From Nonomuraea harbinensis (GTDB lineage Bacteria > Actinomycetota > Actinomycetes > Streptosporangiales > Streptosporangiaceae): a DNA stretch of 55,883 nucleotides. Shown piece by piece: positions 1 through 8,647 of this stretch. A program made the position numbers and the translations under genes. The stretch's first letter is position 1. Each line of letters begins with the position of its first letter. The stretch lies in NCBI RefSeq assembly GCF_019396385.1, contig NZ_JAHKRN010000058.1:1-55883 (forward strand), written 5' to 3'. Below the pieces are notes generated by a model. That model was not told the origin of the DNA. It did no database searches and saw only the letters and a program-made list of their open reading frames with translations.

Positions 1-28
1 GACGGCGCCCGGCGTGCCGGGCGCCGTC
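1..28 (-). terminator. GC-rich hairpin after lipoprotein gene
   Basis: A perfect 12-bp inverted repeat (1-12 with 17-28, loop CGTG) lies just past the stop of the minus-strand lipoprotein gene at 36. It has no clear T-tract, as is common for actinobacterial terminators. The window edge hides what lies beyond. Confidence 0.6.
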
Positions 29-35
29 GCCTCGT

Positions 36-569
36 TCAGGACGCGCTGTTGCTCATGTAGCGGTCGATCTTCCAGGAGTCGTTGTCCTTCATCAGCAGGA
101 AGAACCCGCGGGTCGCCTCGGCGCCCTGTCCGGAACTCGCGAAGACGAAGGCGCTCTTGCCCATGGTCTCCGACTCCTCGATGCTCGGCGTGCCGCCGGC
201 GCCCTGCTGGCTCTTGAAGAGCTCGGTCAGCGCCTGCGTGCCCTCCGCCGTCTCGTGTCCCTGCACCGCCGCCACGCCGTCCGAGGTGAACATCTTGGCG
301 GCCTGCTCGCCGTTGCCCGAGGCGAGCGCCTGGTAGAACTTCTCCACCACCGACCGGGGCGAGCCCTTGCCGGTCTCGGTCGGTGTCGCCGTGCCCGTTT
401 CGCCGGGCATCGGGCTTTCGGTCATGCCGGGCTCGGTGCCCGTAGGCGAGGCGGGGCTCGCCGCGCCCTTCATCGCTTGTCCGGTGCCGCCCGCGGCGCA
501 GCCGGCGGTGAGGAGGGCAGGAACGACCATGGCCAGCAGGACGCCCCTGCGCAGGAATTTCATGCTCAT
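36..569 (-). CDS. Secreted lipoprotein with SnoaL/DUF4878-like domain
   Basis: The 177-residue product opens with a basic, hydrophobic signal and a lipobox ending LLTAGC, so it should be lipidated at Cys24 and anchored outside the membrane. A Pro/Thr/Gly/Glu-rich linker (about 30-70) leads to a compact domain starting near SVVEKFYQALASG. That opening resembles the cone-shaped SnoaL/NTF2-like or DUF4878 domains of actinobacterial lipoproteins. No catalytic residues can be assigned, so the molecular role is unknown. Two in-frame ATGs (567-569 and 561-563) are possible starts and neither has a strong Shine-Dalgarno. It is followed by a hairpin at 1-28 and is probably monocistronic. Confidence 0.8.
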   Translation of the reverse strand: MSMKFLRRGVLLAMVVPALLTAGCAAGGTGQAMKGAASPASPTGTEPGMTESPMPGETGTATPTETGKGSPRSVVEKFYQALASGNGEQAAKMFTSDGVAAVQGHETAEGTQALTELFKSQQGAGGTPSIEESETMGKSAFVFASSGQGAEATRGFFLLMKDNDSWKIDRYMSNSAS

Positions 570-751
570 GGCCGCAGTGATGCCCGCCCCGGTCGTCCGG
601 GAATGCGCGCTTGATCCAGTCCGGACGAGTCCTTTACCGGCTGCGGATTACTCACACGAATGGTTCACCCGATTTGTCGAGATCGTTCAGAGGTGCGATC
701 GTTGCCACCTCGATACCAATTTGGCAAGGCGTCGCCTATAGCGTCCCTTCA

Positions 752-916
752 GTGCCGCAAATTAAGGCGAACCTAAGCACGGAGCCCGAGCCCCTGCCCC
801 TGCGTGAGGAGGCCGAGCGCTGTGCCGCGGTCGACGCCGGCCGACGCTGCGTGCTCCCGGCGACTCACCCGGGCGCCCACGTCTACCCGCCCACCGACAC
901 GAGCCCGCGATCCTGA
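752..916 (+). CDS. Small protein with C-x-LP-x-x-HPG-x-H motif
   Basis: A 54-codon reading frame from GTG 752 carries two cysteines 12 residues apart followed by LPATHPGAHVYPP near the C-terminus. Short actinobacterial proteins of unknown function often share this Cys...Cys-x-LP-x-x-HPG-x-H pattern, possibly a metal site (inference). An upstream in-frame TTG at 611 gives a longer but less convincing protein. No good ribosome-binding site is visible before 752. The 3' end overlaps the end of nirD on the other strand (883-916). It may be real or an unexpressed relic. Confidence 0.4.
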   Translation: MPQIKANLSTEPEPLPLREEAERCAAVDAGRRCVLPATHPGAHVYPPTDTSPRS

Positions 917-1260
917 GCGCGGGCGCCGGACGGCGGAACACTGACGGACACCTGAACCGCGCCGTCGCGGACGCGCGCCCGGTAGACGGGGATCGCGACC
1001 GCGGGCTCGTCCAGGCAGCGCCCCGTGACCAGCGAGAACACCTGCTTGTGCAGCGGCGAGGCGACGGTCGCCTCGCCCTTCCTGGTGCCGACGATCCCGC
1101 GTGAGAGCACGTACGCCCCGCTGAACGGGTCGCGGTTGCCCAGCGCGTGCACCGTGCCGTCGTAGGTGCGGAAGAGCGCCACCTGCTCGCCGTCCACCAG
1201 CGCGCACACGCCGCGCTCGGGCAGCAGGAGGTCGTAGCCGCAGATGCCGATCCAGTTCAT
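883..1260 (-). CDS. nirD: Nitrite reductase (NAD(P)H) small subunit
   Basis: This 125-residue protein has the NirD/Rieske-like fold: an early ICGYDLLLPERGVCAL strand, a central HALGNRDPFSG stretch and a SPLHKQVFSL strand. It is the small subunit that joins NirB to reduce nitrite to ammonium in the cytoplasm. Like other NirD proteins it lacks the full Rieske Cys/His ligand set. The start ATG (1258-1260) overlaps the nirB stop in an ATGA junction, so translation is probably coupled. It is the last gene of the nitrate/nitrite assimilation operon. The C-terminus has a Pro/Ser/Gly tail. Confidence 0.9.
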   Translation of the reverse strand: MNWIGICGYDLLLPERGVCALVDGEQVALFRTYDGTVHALGNRDPFSGAYVLSRGIVGTRKGEATVASPLHKQVFSLVTGRCLDEPAVAIPVYRARVRDGAVQVSVSVPPSGARAQDRGLVSVGG

Positions 1261-3686
1261 GACATCACCACCGGTTTGATCTGGTCTCGCTCTGTCGCGA
1301 AGACGATGGACGGGTCGGGGACCCCTGGTGCGTTGACGAAGCTGACGAACCGGCCGAGCTTGTCCGGGTCCTCCAGCGTGGCCCGCCACTCGTCGGCGTA
1401 GGTGGCGACGTGCCGCTCCATGTGCGCGTCGAGGTCGGCGCAGATGCCGAGCGAGTCGTCCATGATGACCGAGCGGAGGTACCCGAGCCCGCCGTCGAGC
1501 GACTCCAGCCACGCGGAGGTGCGCTGCAGCCGGTCGGCGGTGCGGATGTAGAACATCAGGAACCGGTCGATGGTCCTGATCAGCTCCTCGCCGGTCAGGT
1601 CGGCGGCGAGCAGGTCGGCGTGGCGGGGCTTGAAGCCGCCGTTGCCGCCCACGTACAGGTTCCAGCCCTGCTCGGTGGCGATGACGCCGAAGTCCTTGGA
1701 CCTGGCCTCGGCGCACTCGCGGGCGCAGCCGGAGACGGCCGACTTGAGCTTGTGCGGCGAGCGCAGCCCCCGGTAGCGCAGTTCCAGCGCGATGGCCATG
1801 CCGACCGAGTCCTGCACCCCGTACCGGCACCAGGCCGAGCCGACGCACGACTTCACCGTGCGCAGCGCCTTGCCGTAGGCGTGGCCGGACTCGAACCCGG
1901 CGTCGACGAGCCTGCGCCAGATCTCCGGGAGCTGGTCGACGCGGGCGCCGAACAGGTCGATCCGCTGCCCGCCGGTGATCTTCGTGTAGAGGCCGAAGTC
2001 GCGGGCCACCTCGCCGATGACGATGAGCTTGCCGGGGGTGATCTCGCCGCCGGGGATGCGCGGCACGACCGAGTACGTCCCGTTCTTCTGGATGTTGGCG
2101 AGGAAGTGGTCGTTGGTGTCCTGCAGGGCGGCGTTCTCGCCCTCCAGCACGTGCCCGTTGTGCAGCGAGGCGAGGATGGAGGCCACGGCGGGCTTGCACA
2201 CGTCGCAGCCGCGGCCCTCCCCGTGCTCGGCGATGAGCTGGGAGAACGTGCGGATGCCGCGCACCCGTACGATGTCGAACAGTTCCGCCCTGGAGTGGGC
2301 GAAGTGCTCGCACAGCCCCTTGCCGGTGTCCACGCCGGCCTTCTCCAGCAACTGCTTGAGCATCGGCACGCAGCTCCCGCAGGTGGTGCCGGCGCGGGTG
2401 CACGCCTTGACGCCGGGCACGTCGGCGCAGCCCTGGTCGTGGATGGCGGCGCGGACGGCGCCTGCGCTGACGTTGTTGCAGGAGCACACCTGCGCGTCGT
2501 CGGGCAGGTCGAGCTGGACCCCGCCGCCGGCGAACAGCAGGTCGGCAGGGGGTGCGGGCAGCGGCTTGCCGACGTAGGAGCGCAGCGTGCCGTACGGGGA
2601 CGCGTCGCCGACGCAGATGCCGCCGAGCAGGGTGGTGGCGTCGTCGCTGATGAACAGCTTCTTGTAGACGCCGCCCACCGGGTCCATGTAGGTGACGTCG
2701 AGCGCCCCTTCCATGGCCCCGAACTGGGCCACCTCGACGCCGAGCAGCTTGAGCTTGGTGGACAGGTCGGCGCCGCCGAACGCCGCCCCGCCGCCCGTGA
2801 TCCGCTCGGCGGCGACCTCGGCCATGGTGAAGCACGGCCCGGCGAGCCCGTACACCATGCCGTCGTGCAGGGCGCACTCGCCGACGGCGTAGATGTGCGG
2901 GTCGGAGGTGCGCATGGCGGAGTCGACGACGACGCCGCCGCGCTCCCCCACCGCCAGGCCGCACTCCCTGGCCAGCTCGTCGCGCGGCCTGACCCCGGCG
3001 GAGAAGACCACGATCTGGGCCTCGACGAGGGTGCCGTCCGGCGTGCGGAGGCCGGTGACCTTCCCCCGGCCGTCGGTGACGATCTCCTGTACGCCGGAGC
3101 CCGCGTGCACGCTCAGCCCGAGCGCCTCGATGTGGCCCTTGAGCACCGCGCCGCCGCCCTCGTCCACCTGGCGGGGCATCAGCCACGGGCTCATCTCCAC
3201 GATGTGGGTGCGCAGCCCGAGCCCGCGCAGCGCGTCGGCGGCCTCCAGACCGAGCAGCCCGCCGCCGACCACGACGCCGTCGGTGGCCCCCTCGGCCGCC
3301 GCCCTGATCGCGTCCAGGTCGTCGATCGTCCGGTAGACGTGCGCGTGCCCGGCCCCCGGCACCGGCGGCACGAACGGCCTGGACCCGGTGGCGAGCACCA
3401 GCACGTCGTACGGCTCCGGCTCGCCGCCCTCGACGGTCACCCGGCGGGCCCGCCGGTCGATGCCGGTGACGCGGCTGTTAAGCCTGGTCACCACGCCGGG
3501 CGGCACCGGGTAGGACAGCTCCTCGGCCGAGACGCCGTCCAGGTACGAGGTGAGCGCCACCCGGTCGTAGGCGGGCCTGGGCTCCTCGCCGATGACCGTG
3601 ATCGTCCCGTCGAAGTCCCGCTCCAGCAGGGCCTCCACGAGCCGGTGGGCGGCCGGCCCGTACCCGGCCACGACGATCTTCCTCAT
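1257..3686 (-). CDS. nirB: Nitrite reductase (NAD(P)H) large subunit
   Basis: The 809-residue product is close to the usual NirB length. In order it shows an N-terminal FAD site (VVAGYGPAAHRLVEAL), an NAD(P)H site (VVVGGGLLGLEAADAL, about residue 145), a BFD-like [2Fe-2S] segment (VCSCNNVSAGAVRAAI, then CGSC) and the sirohaem/[4Fe-4S] reductase half. The sirohaem half carries CVGSAWC and GCAREC, the C-x5-C and C-x3-C ligand pairs of sulfite/nitrite reductases. It catalyses six-electron reduction of nitrite to ammonium. The start was placed at ATG 3684-3686 because it begins the FAD domain and overlaps the upstream stop as ATGA. Confidence 0.95.
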   Translation of the reverse strand: MRKIVVAGYGPAAHRLVEALLERDFDGTITVIGEEPRPAYDRVALTSYLDGVSAEELSYPVPPGVVTRLNSRVTGIDRRARRVTVEGGEPEPYDVLVLATGSRPFVPPVPGAGHAHVYRTIDDLDAIRAAAEGATDGVVVGGGLLGLEAADALRGLGLRTHIVEMSPWLMPRQVDEGGGAVLKGHIEALGLSVHAGSGVQEIVTDGRGKVTGLRTPDGTLVEAQIVVFSAGVRPRDELARECGLAVGERGGVVVDSAMRTSDPHIYAVGECALHDGMVYGLAGPCFTMAEVAAERITGGGAAFGGADLSTKLKLLGVEVAQFGAMEGALDVTYMDPVGGVYKKLFISDDATTLLGGICVGDASPYGTLRSYVGKPLPAPPADLLFAGGGVQLDLPDDAQVCSCNNVSAGAVRAAIHDQGCADVPGVKACTRAGTTCGSCVPMLKQLLEKAGVDTGKGLCEHFAHSRAELFDIVRVRGIRTFSQLIAEHGEGRGCDVCKPAVASILASLHNGHVLEGENAALQDTNDHFLANIQKNGTYSVVPRIPGGEITPGKLIVIGEVARDFGLYTKITGGQRIDLFGARVDQLPEIWRRLVDAGFESGHAYGKALRTVKSCVGSAWCRYGVQDSVGMAIALELRYRGLRSPHKLKSAVSGCARECAEARSKDFGVIATEQGWNLYVGGNGGFKPRHADLLAADLTGEELIRTIDRFLMFYIRTADRLQRTSAWLESLDGGLGYLRSVIMDDSLGICADLDAHMERHVATYADEWRATLEDPDKLGRFVSFVNAPGVPDPSIVFATERDQIKPVVMS

Positions 3687-5077
3687 GCGGGAACCCCTTC
3701 CTGTTCGCACAGCCAGCCGACGATGCCCGCCACGGCGTCACGGCAGGTGCCGCAGCCGGTCGTGGCCCTGGTGGCGGCGGCCACGCCGGCCACGTCCCTG
3801 GCGCCCGCCTCCCAGCACGCCCTGATCTGTCCCTTGGTCACGTCGTTGCAGTGGCACACCTTGGCCGCGTCGGGCATCAGCGTCGGGCTGTCGGCCCTCG
3901 CCGCCGGCGCCGGCCCGGGGAACAGCAGCCCGGCCCGGTCCCCCGGCAGCGGCCCGCCGCGGTCGTAGAGCTGGGTGAGGGTGCCGACGGCGTCGGTGTC
4001 GCCCAGCAGGATCGCGCCGACGAGCCGGTCGTCGCGGATGACGAGCTTGCGGTAGGTGCCCCGGGCCCGGTGGCTGAAGCGCACCACCTCGGCCTGCTCG
4101 TCGGTGAGGTGCGTCTCGCCCATCGCGGCCAGCTCGACGCTGCTCGCCTTGAGCCGGGTGACCAGCCGGGAGCCGCGGTAGCGCGACGCTCCGCCGGTGA
4201 TCACGTCGGCGGCCACGGCGGCCTGTTCCCAGGCGGGCGCGACCAGCCCGTACACGGTGCCGTCGTGCTCGGCGCACTCGCCGATGGCCAGGATGGACGG
4301 GTCGTCGGTGCGCAGCTCGTCGTCGACCACGATGCCGCGCCGCACTTCCAGCCCGGCCTCGGCGGCCAGCGCGGTGAGCGGGCGGACGCCGCACGCGAGC
4401 ACCACCAGGTCGCCCTCGACCAGCTCGCCGCCGGCCAGCCGGACGCCGCCGTCCTCGACGGCGACGGCGCTGGCGCCGGTCCTGATCGCGACGCCGAGCC
4501 CGGCCAGCGTCTCGCCCAGCACCAGGCCCGCCTCGGGGTCGAGCTGCCGTTCCATCAGGTGGCCGGCCAGGTGCAGCAGCGTCACGGGCAGCCCGCGCCC
4601 GGCCAGCCCGCGGGCGGCCTCGACGCCGAGCAGCCCGCCGCCGATCACCACCGCGCGGCGGCTGTCGGCGGCGGCCTTGACGATGCGGTCGCAGTCGTCG
4701 AGCGTCCGGAACGGGATGGCGCGCCCCACGCCGGGGATGGGCGGCACGATCGCCTCGCTGCCGGTGGCCAGCACGAGCAGGTCGTACGGCGCGCGCCGGC
4801 CGTCGGCGGTGTGCACGGCGCGCGACTCGCGGTCGATCCAGGCCACGGCGCTCCCGAGCACCGCCTCCACCCGGTGCGTGTCGTACCAGGACAGGTCGTG
4901 CAGGCCGAGCTGCTCGGGCCTGGCCTGCCCGGCGAGCACGTTCGACAGCAGCACCCGGTTGTAGGGGCTGCCCTGCTCGGCCCCGAACACGGTGACCTGC
5001 ATCCGCGGGTCGCGCGCCCGTACCTCGCTGACCAGGCGCGCGCCCGCCATCCCGTTGCCGACGACGACGAGCCTCAT
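3683..5077 (-). CDS. FAD/NAD(P)H oxidoreductase with BFD-like [2Fe-2S] domain (nitrate reductase electron-transfer partner)
   Basis: The 464-residue protein resembles the N-terminal half of NirB: an FAD-binding start (VVVGNGMAGARLVSEV), an NAD(P)H Rossmann motif (VVIGGGLLGVEAARGL), and a C-terminal BFD-like cluster site with VCHCNDVTKGQI and GCGTC. It has no sirohaem domain. Set between the molybdenum nitrate reductase and NirB in overlapping genes, it most likely passes electrons from NAD(P)H to the nitrate reductase, as NasB-type proteins do (inference). It may be an old partial duplication of nirB. Both ends overlap neighbours by ATGA. Confidence 0.85.
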   Translation of the reverse strand: MRLVVVGNGMAGARLVSEVRARDPRMQVTVFGAEQGSPYNRVLLSNVLAGQARPEQLGLHDLSWYDTHRVEAVLGSAVAWIDRESRAVHTADGRRAPYDLLVLATGSEAIVPPIPGVGRAIPFRTLDDCDRIVKAAADSRRAVVIGGGLLGVEAARGLAGRGLPVTLLHLAGHLMERQLDPEAGLVLGETLAGLGVAIRTGASAVAVEDGGVRLAGGELVEGDLVVLACGVRPLTALAAEAGLEVRRGIVVDDELRTDDPSILAIGECAEHDGTVYGLVAPAWEQAAVAADVITGGASRYRGSRLVTRLKASSVELAAMGETHLTDEQAEVVRFSHRARGTYRKLVIRDDRLVGAILLGDTDAVGTLTQLYDRGGPLPGDRAGLLFPGPAPAARADSPTLMPDAAKVCHCNDVTKGQIRACWEAGARDVAGVAAATRATTGCGTCRDAVAGIVGWLCEQEGVPA

Positions 5078-7194
5078 GTGACCCGCTCCACCCGTACGGC
5101 GCAGACCTTGAACTCCGGCATCCGGGACGTGGGGTCGAGCGCCGGATTGGTCAGCCGGTTCGCCCCCTCCCAGTGAAACGGCATGAACACGGTGTCGCTC
5201 CTGATCGCGTCGCTGATCCTGGCCACGCCCTGTCCCTGGCCGCGCCTGCTGGTGACCCGCACCAGGTCCCCCGCCCCGATGTCCAGCCGCCCGGCCAGAT
5301 CGGGGTGGAGCTCCACGTACGGTTCGGGCACGGCGGCGGCGAGGGCGGCGATCCTGCGGGTCTGCGCGCCGCTCTGGTAGTGCGCGAGCACGCGGCCCGT
5401 CGTGAGGTAGACGGGGTAGTCGTCGTCGATCTCCTCGGCCGGGCCCCGGTGCTCGACCGGCACGAACCTGGCCCGCCCGCCGGGGGTGGCGAAGGCTTCC
5501 AGAAACGGCCGCGGCGTCCCCGGGTGCCCCGGCGCGGGACACGGCCAGAAAACCCCGACTTCCGCCCCGCCCCGATCATCCGCGCGGTCCCGGACCTCTC
5601 CTCCGTACGGGACGTCTCCCCCACCATGGGTTTCCCCGGGGTCTTCCGTTTCTCCCGTGATGCGGTCGTACGTGATGCCCGAGTAGTCGGCGGGGCCGCC
5701 CGCGCTGGCGCGGCGCAGTTCCTCGAACACCTTGCCCGGCTCGTCGGCGAAGTCGTGGCCGAGCCTGCGGGCCAGCCCGGCGATGACCTCCAGGTCGCTC
5801 CGCACGCCGGGCGGCGGCCGGACCGCCTGCCGGCGCAGCAGCACGCGGCCCTCCAGGTTGGTCATGGTGCCCGTCTCCTCGGCCCACTGGGTGACGGGGA
5901 ACACCACGTCGGCCAGCGCCGCCGTCTCCGACATGACCACGTCGCAGACGACGAGCAGGTCCAGCGACCTGATCCGCTCGGCGACCCGGGCGGAGTCGGG
6001 CGCGGACACGACCGGGTTGGAGCCGAACAGCAGCATCGCCTTCGGCCCCGCCGGCGTGCCGAGCGCCTCCAGCAGCTCGAACGCCGACCGCCCAGGACCC
6101 GGCAGGTCGCCGGGGTCGACGCCCCACACGCCGGCGACGTGCTCGCGGGCCGCCGGGTCGTCGATCCTGCGGTAGCCGGGGAGCTGGTCGGCCTTCTGCC
6201 CGTGCTCCCTGCCGCCCTGGCCGTTGCCCTGCCCGGTGAGGCACCCGTACCCGGAGCCGAGCCGTCCGGGCAGGCCGAGCGCGAGCGCCAGGTTGACGAA
6301 CGCGGTGACGGTGTCGGTGCCCTGGGCGTGCTGCTCGGCGCCGCGCCCGGTGAGCACGTACGCGTTCTTCGCGTACGCGAGCGCGCGCACGGCCTCGCGC
6401 ATCCGCGGCACGGGCACGCCGGTGATCCGCTCGACGCGCTCCGGCCACCAGGCGGCGAGCGAGGTCCGTACGGCGTCGAACCCGCTCGTGCGCTCCTCGA
6501 CGTACGCGGCGTCGACCAGGTCCTCGGCGACGGCCAGGTGCAGCAGGCCGAGCGCGAGCGCCAGGTCGGTGCCGGGCGCGGGCCGCAGGTGCAGCCAGGC
6601 GAGCCTGGCCGTGGCGGTGCGGCGCGGGTCGACGACGATGAGCCGCGGCCCGTCCAGGTGGCGGACGAACGGCGGCATGGTCTCGGCCGGGTTGGCGCCC
6701 GCCAGCAGCACCACGTCGGCCCCGGCCAGGTCGGTGACGGGGAAGGGCATGCCGCGGTCCATGCCGAACGCCCTGATCGAGGCGGCGGCGGCCGACGACA
6801 TGCAGAAGCGGCCGTTGTAGTCGATCTGGCTGGTGCCGAGTGCGACCCTGGCGAGCTTGCCCAGCAGGTACGCCTTCTCGTTGGTGAGCCCGCCCCCGCC
6901 GAACACGGCCACGCCGTCGGGGCCGTGTTCGAGCCTGATGGCGGACAGCCGGTCGGCGACGTGGCCGAGCGCCACGTCCCAGTCCACCGGCCGCCCGTGC
7001 AGGAGCGGGCTGGTCAGGCGGGCGCCGTTGGTGAGCAGGTCGGCGGCGGTCCAGCCCTTCTGGCACAGGGCTCCGGCCGCGTTGGCAGGGACGTCGGTCC
7101 GCGGCGTGATCGTGATCCCGGACGCGGTGGCGCTGATCGCCATCCCGCACTGCAGCGCGCAGTACGGGCAGTGGGTCTTCACCGGCTCGGCCAT
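5074..7194 (-). CDS. nasA: Assimilatory nitrate reductase, molybdopterin catalytic subunit
   Basis: The 706-residue protein begins with a [4Fe-4S] motif, HCPYCALQC, with the fourth ligand in GALCQKGW near residue 44. It continues with molybdopterin domains including RFCMSSAAAA, whose Cys matches the Mo ligand of NasA/NapA-type nitrate reductases, and ends with a molydopterin-dinucleotide-binding domain (YLTTGRVLAHYQSGAQTRR). It reduces nitrate to nitrite in the cytoplasm, with no Tat signal. An acidic, Gly-rich stretch of about 35 residues between GITYDRIT and GVFWPCP looks like an extra loop. It overlaps the downstream reductase gene by ATGA and sits 4 nt after narK. Confidence 0.92.
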   Translation of the reverse strand: MAEPVKTHCPYCALQCGMAISATASGITITPRTDVPANAAGALCQKGWTAADLLTNGARLTSPLLHGRPVDWDVALGHVADRLSAIRLEHGPDGVAVFGGGGLTNEKAYLLGKLARVALGTSQIDYNGRFCMSSAAAASIRAFGMDRGMPFPVTDLAGADVVLLAGANPAETMPPFVRHLDGPRLIVVDPRRTATARLAWLHLRPAPGTDLALALGLLHLAVAEDLVDAAYVEERTSGFDAVRTSLAAWWPERVERITGVPVPRMREAVRALAYAKNAYVLTGRGAEQHAQGTDTVTAFVNLALALGLPGRLGSGYGCLTGQGNGQGGREHGQKADQLPGYRRIDDPAAREHVAGVWGVDPGDLPGPGRSAFELLEALGTPAGPKAMLLFGSNPVVSAPDSARVAERIRSLDLLVVCDVVMSETAALADVVFPVTQWAEETGTMTNLEGRVLLRRQAVRPPPGVRSDLEVIAGLARRLGHDFADEPGKVFEELRRASAGGPADYSGITYDRITGETEDPGETHGGGDVPYGGEVRDRADDRGGAEVGVFWPCPAPGHPGTPRPFLEAFATPGGRARFVPVEHRGPAEEIDDDYPVYLTTGRVLAHYQSGAQTRRIAALAAAVPEPYVELHPDLAGRLDIGAGDLVRVTSRRGQGQGVARISDAIRSDTVFMPFHWEGANRLTNPALDPTSRMPEFKVCAVRVERVT

Positions 7195-7198
7195 CCGG

Positions 7199-8509
7199 TC
7201 AGACCCTCGCGTGGGCGAGGCTGGCCACCCGAGAGACGCCGACGGTGCGCAGGTAGCACCACCAGGTCAGGGCGGCGCAGCTCGCGTAGAAGAGGCCGAA
7301 GGCGAGGAACGCGCCCGCCGGGCTGCCGGTGGCGGCGAACGACATGCCGAACGCCCGGTTGATGAGGAAGCCGCCGAGCGCCCCGACGGCGGAGATGATG
7401 CCGATGGCCGCGGACGCCTGCCGCTTGCCGTGCAGCAGCGCCGCCTCGTCGTCGCCCTTCTCCGCCACCGCCTTGGCCTGGAAGATCGCGGGGATCATCC
7501 GGTAGGTGGAGCCGTTGCCGATGCCGGCGGTCAGGAACAGCGTCTGGAAGGCGAGGAAGAACAGCCAGAAACTGCCCGATCCCGACGCCGCCCAGACGAG
7601 CAGGACGCCGCCGCCCATAGCCGCGAAGTTCCACAACGTGACCGGGGCCCCGCCGAGCCGGTCGGCCAGCCACCCGCCCACCGGCCGGATCAGCGACCCG
7701 ATCAGCGGCCCGGCGAACGCCACCGCGGCCCACGGCGCGTCCGGGAACAGGCTCGTGCTGAGCAGCGGGAAGGCGGTCGAGTAGCCGATGAACGAGCCGA
7801 ACGTGCCCACGTACAGGAACGACATCACCCACGTCTGTGCCTTGCCGGCCACCGCGAGCTGCTCGCGCGGGCTGGCCTTGGCGCTGGTGAGGTTGTCCAT
7901 GAAGAACCAGGCGCAGACGGCGGCGACCACGACGAACGGCAGCCAGAACCACCCGGCGGCGGCCAGCCCGAACGCGCCGATCACCAGCGGCATGACGAGC
8001 TGCACCGAGCTGACGCCGATGTTGCCGCCGGCGGCGTTCAGGCCGAGCGCGACGCCCTGCTTGCTCCGCGGGTAGAAGTAGGTGATGTTGGCCATGCTGG
8101 AGGCGAAGTTGCCGCCGCCCACCCCGGCCGTGGCCGCGATCAGCAGGAACATCCAGTACGGGGTGTCCGGGCTGCTCACCGCGACCCCGAGCAGCACGGC
8201 GGGCACGACCAGCAGCAGCGCGCTGACGACGGTGAAGTTGCGTCCGCCGAACCTGGCCGGCCCGAACGTGTACGGCACCCGCAGCACGGAGCCGATCAGG
8301 TTCGGCAGCGCGACCAGCCAGAACAGCTGGTCGGTGGTGAACTCGTAGGCCCCCATCCGGGCGGCCACGATGCTCCACAGCGTCCAGACGGTGAAACCGA
8401 GATGCTCGGCCAGGATCGAGAAGACCAGGTTGCGCCGGGCGACCTTCCGGCCGGTGGTCCGCCAGAAGGCCGCGTCGTCGGGATGCCACTCGGCGATCCA
8501 GCGCGCCAT
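7199..8509 (-). CDS. narK: Nitrate/nitrite transporter of the major facilitator superfamily
   Basis: The roughly 436-residue membrane protein has about 12 hydrophobic segments and the nitrate signature VGGGNFASSMANITYFYP in its fifth segment, typical of the NarK/NNP family. It imports nitrate and may also export nitrite. It heads the assimilation operon. Two adjacent ATGs (8510-8512 and 8507-8509) follow an AGGAGG. The second has the more usable spacing (about 4 nt), so that start is given. The leader carries an inverted repeat that reaches into the AGGAGG (see 8517-8545). Confidence 0.93.
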   Translation of the reverse strand: MARWIAEWHPDDAAFWRTTGRKVARRNLVFSILAEHLGFTVWTLWSIVAARMGAYEFTTDQLFWLVALPNLIGSVLRVPYTFGPARFGGRNFTVVSALLLVVPAVLLGVAVSSPDTPYWMFLLIAATAGVGGGNFASSMANITYFYPRSKQGVALGLNAAGGNIGVSSVQLVMPLVIGAFGLAAAGWFWLPFVVVAAVCAWFFMDNLTSAKASPREQLAVAGKAQTWVMSFLYVGTFGSFIGYSTAFPLLSTSLFPDAPWAAVAFAGPLIGSLIRPVGGWLADRLGGAPVTLWNFAAMGGGVLLVWAASGSGSFWLFFLAFQTLFLTAGIGNGSTYRMIPAIFQAKAVAEKGDDEAALLHGKRQASAAIGIISAVGALGGFLINRAFGMSFAATGSPAGAFLAFGLFYASCAALTWWCYLRTVGVSRVASLAHARV

Positions 8510-8516
8510 CATTCCT

Positions 8517-8545
8517 CCTACGTTCTGAGCTGACTCGAACGTAGG
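8517..8545 (-). promoter_or_regulatory. Leader hairpin overlapping the narK Shine-Dalgarno
   Basis: A perfect 9-bp inverted repeat, CCTACGTTC (8517-8525) and GAACGTAGG (8537-8545) with an 11-nt spacer, lies directly before narK. In the narK mRNA the 3' arm includes the first bases of the AGGAGG, so folding could hinder ribosome access. It could equally be an operator for a dimeric regulator. The sequence alone does not separate these options. Confidence 0.5.
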
Positions 8546-8556
8546 AACCCGGGGTT

Positions 8557-8605
8557 ACGCACAGAGGCGGATCGGCGCTGTGCGTTCGTTACGGGTGACT
8601 CACCC
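8557..8605. promoter_or_regulatory. Further dyads upstream of the nitrate operon
   Basis: Two more dyads lie in the 138-bp gap between narK and the epoxide hydrolase gene. One is ACGCACAG (8557-8564) with CTGTGCGT (8578-8585). The other is the compact palindrome GGGTGACTCACCC (8593-8605). They are candidate operators or promoter elements. I could not fit a convincing GlnR box (GTnAC-n6-GaAAC repeats). Confidence 0.4.
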
Positions 8606-8647
8606 GGGCAACAGGCGATACACAAGCGTCACGCCGGAAACACGCCG

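Noticed and set aside
1410..3968. 852-codon plus-strand ORF over nirB
   Set aside because: Antisense shadow in high-GC DNA; the opposite strand encodes a complete NirB with all motifs.
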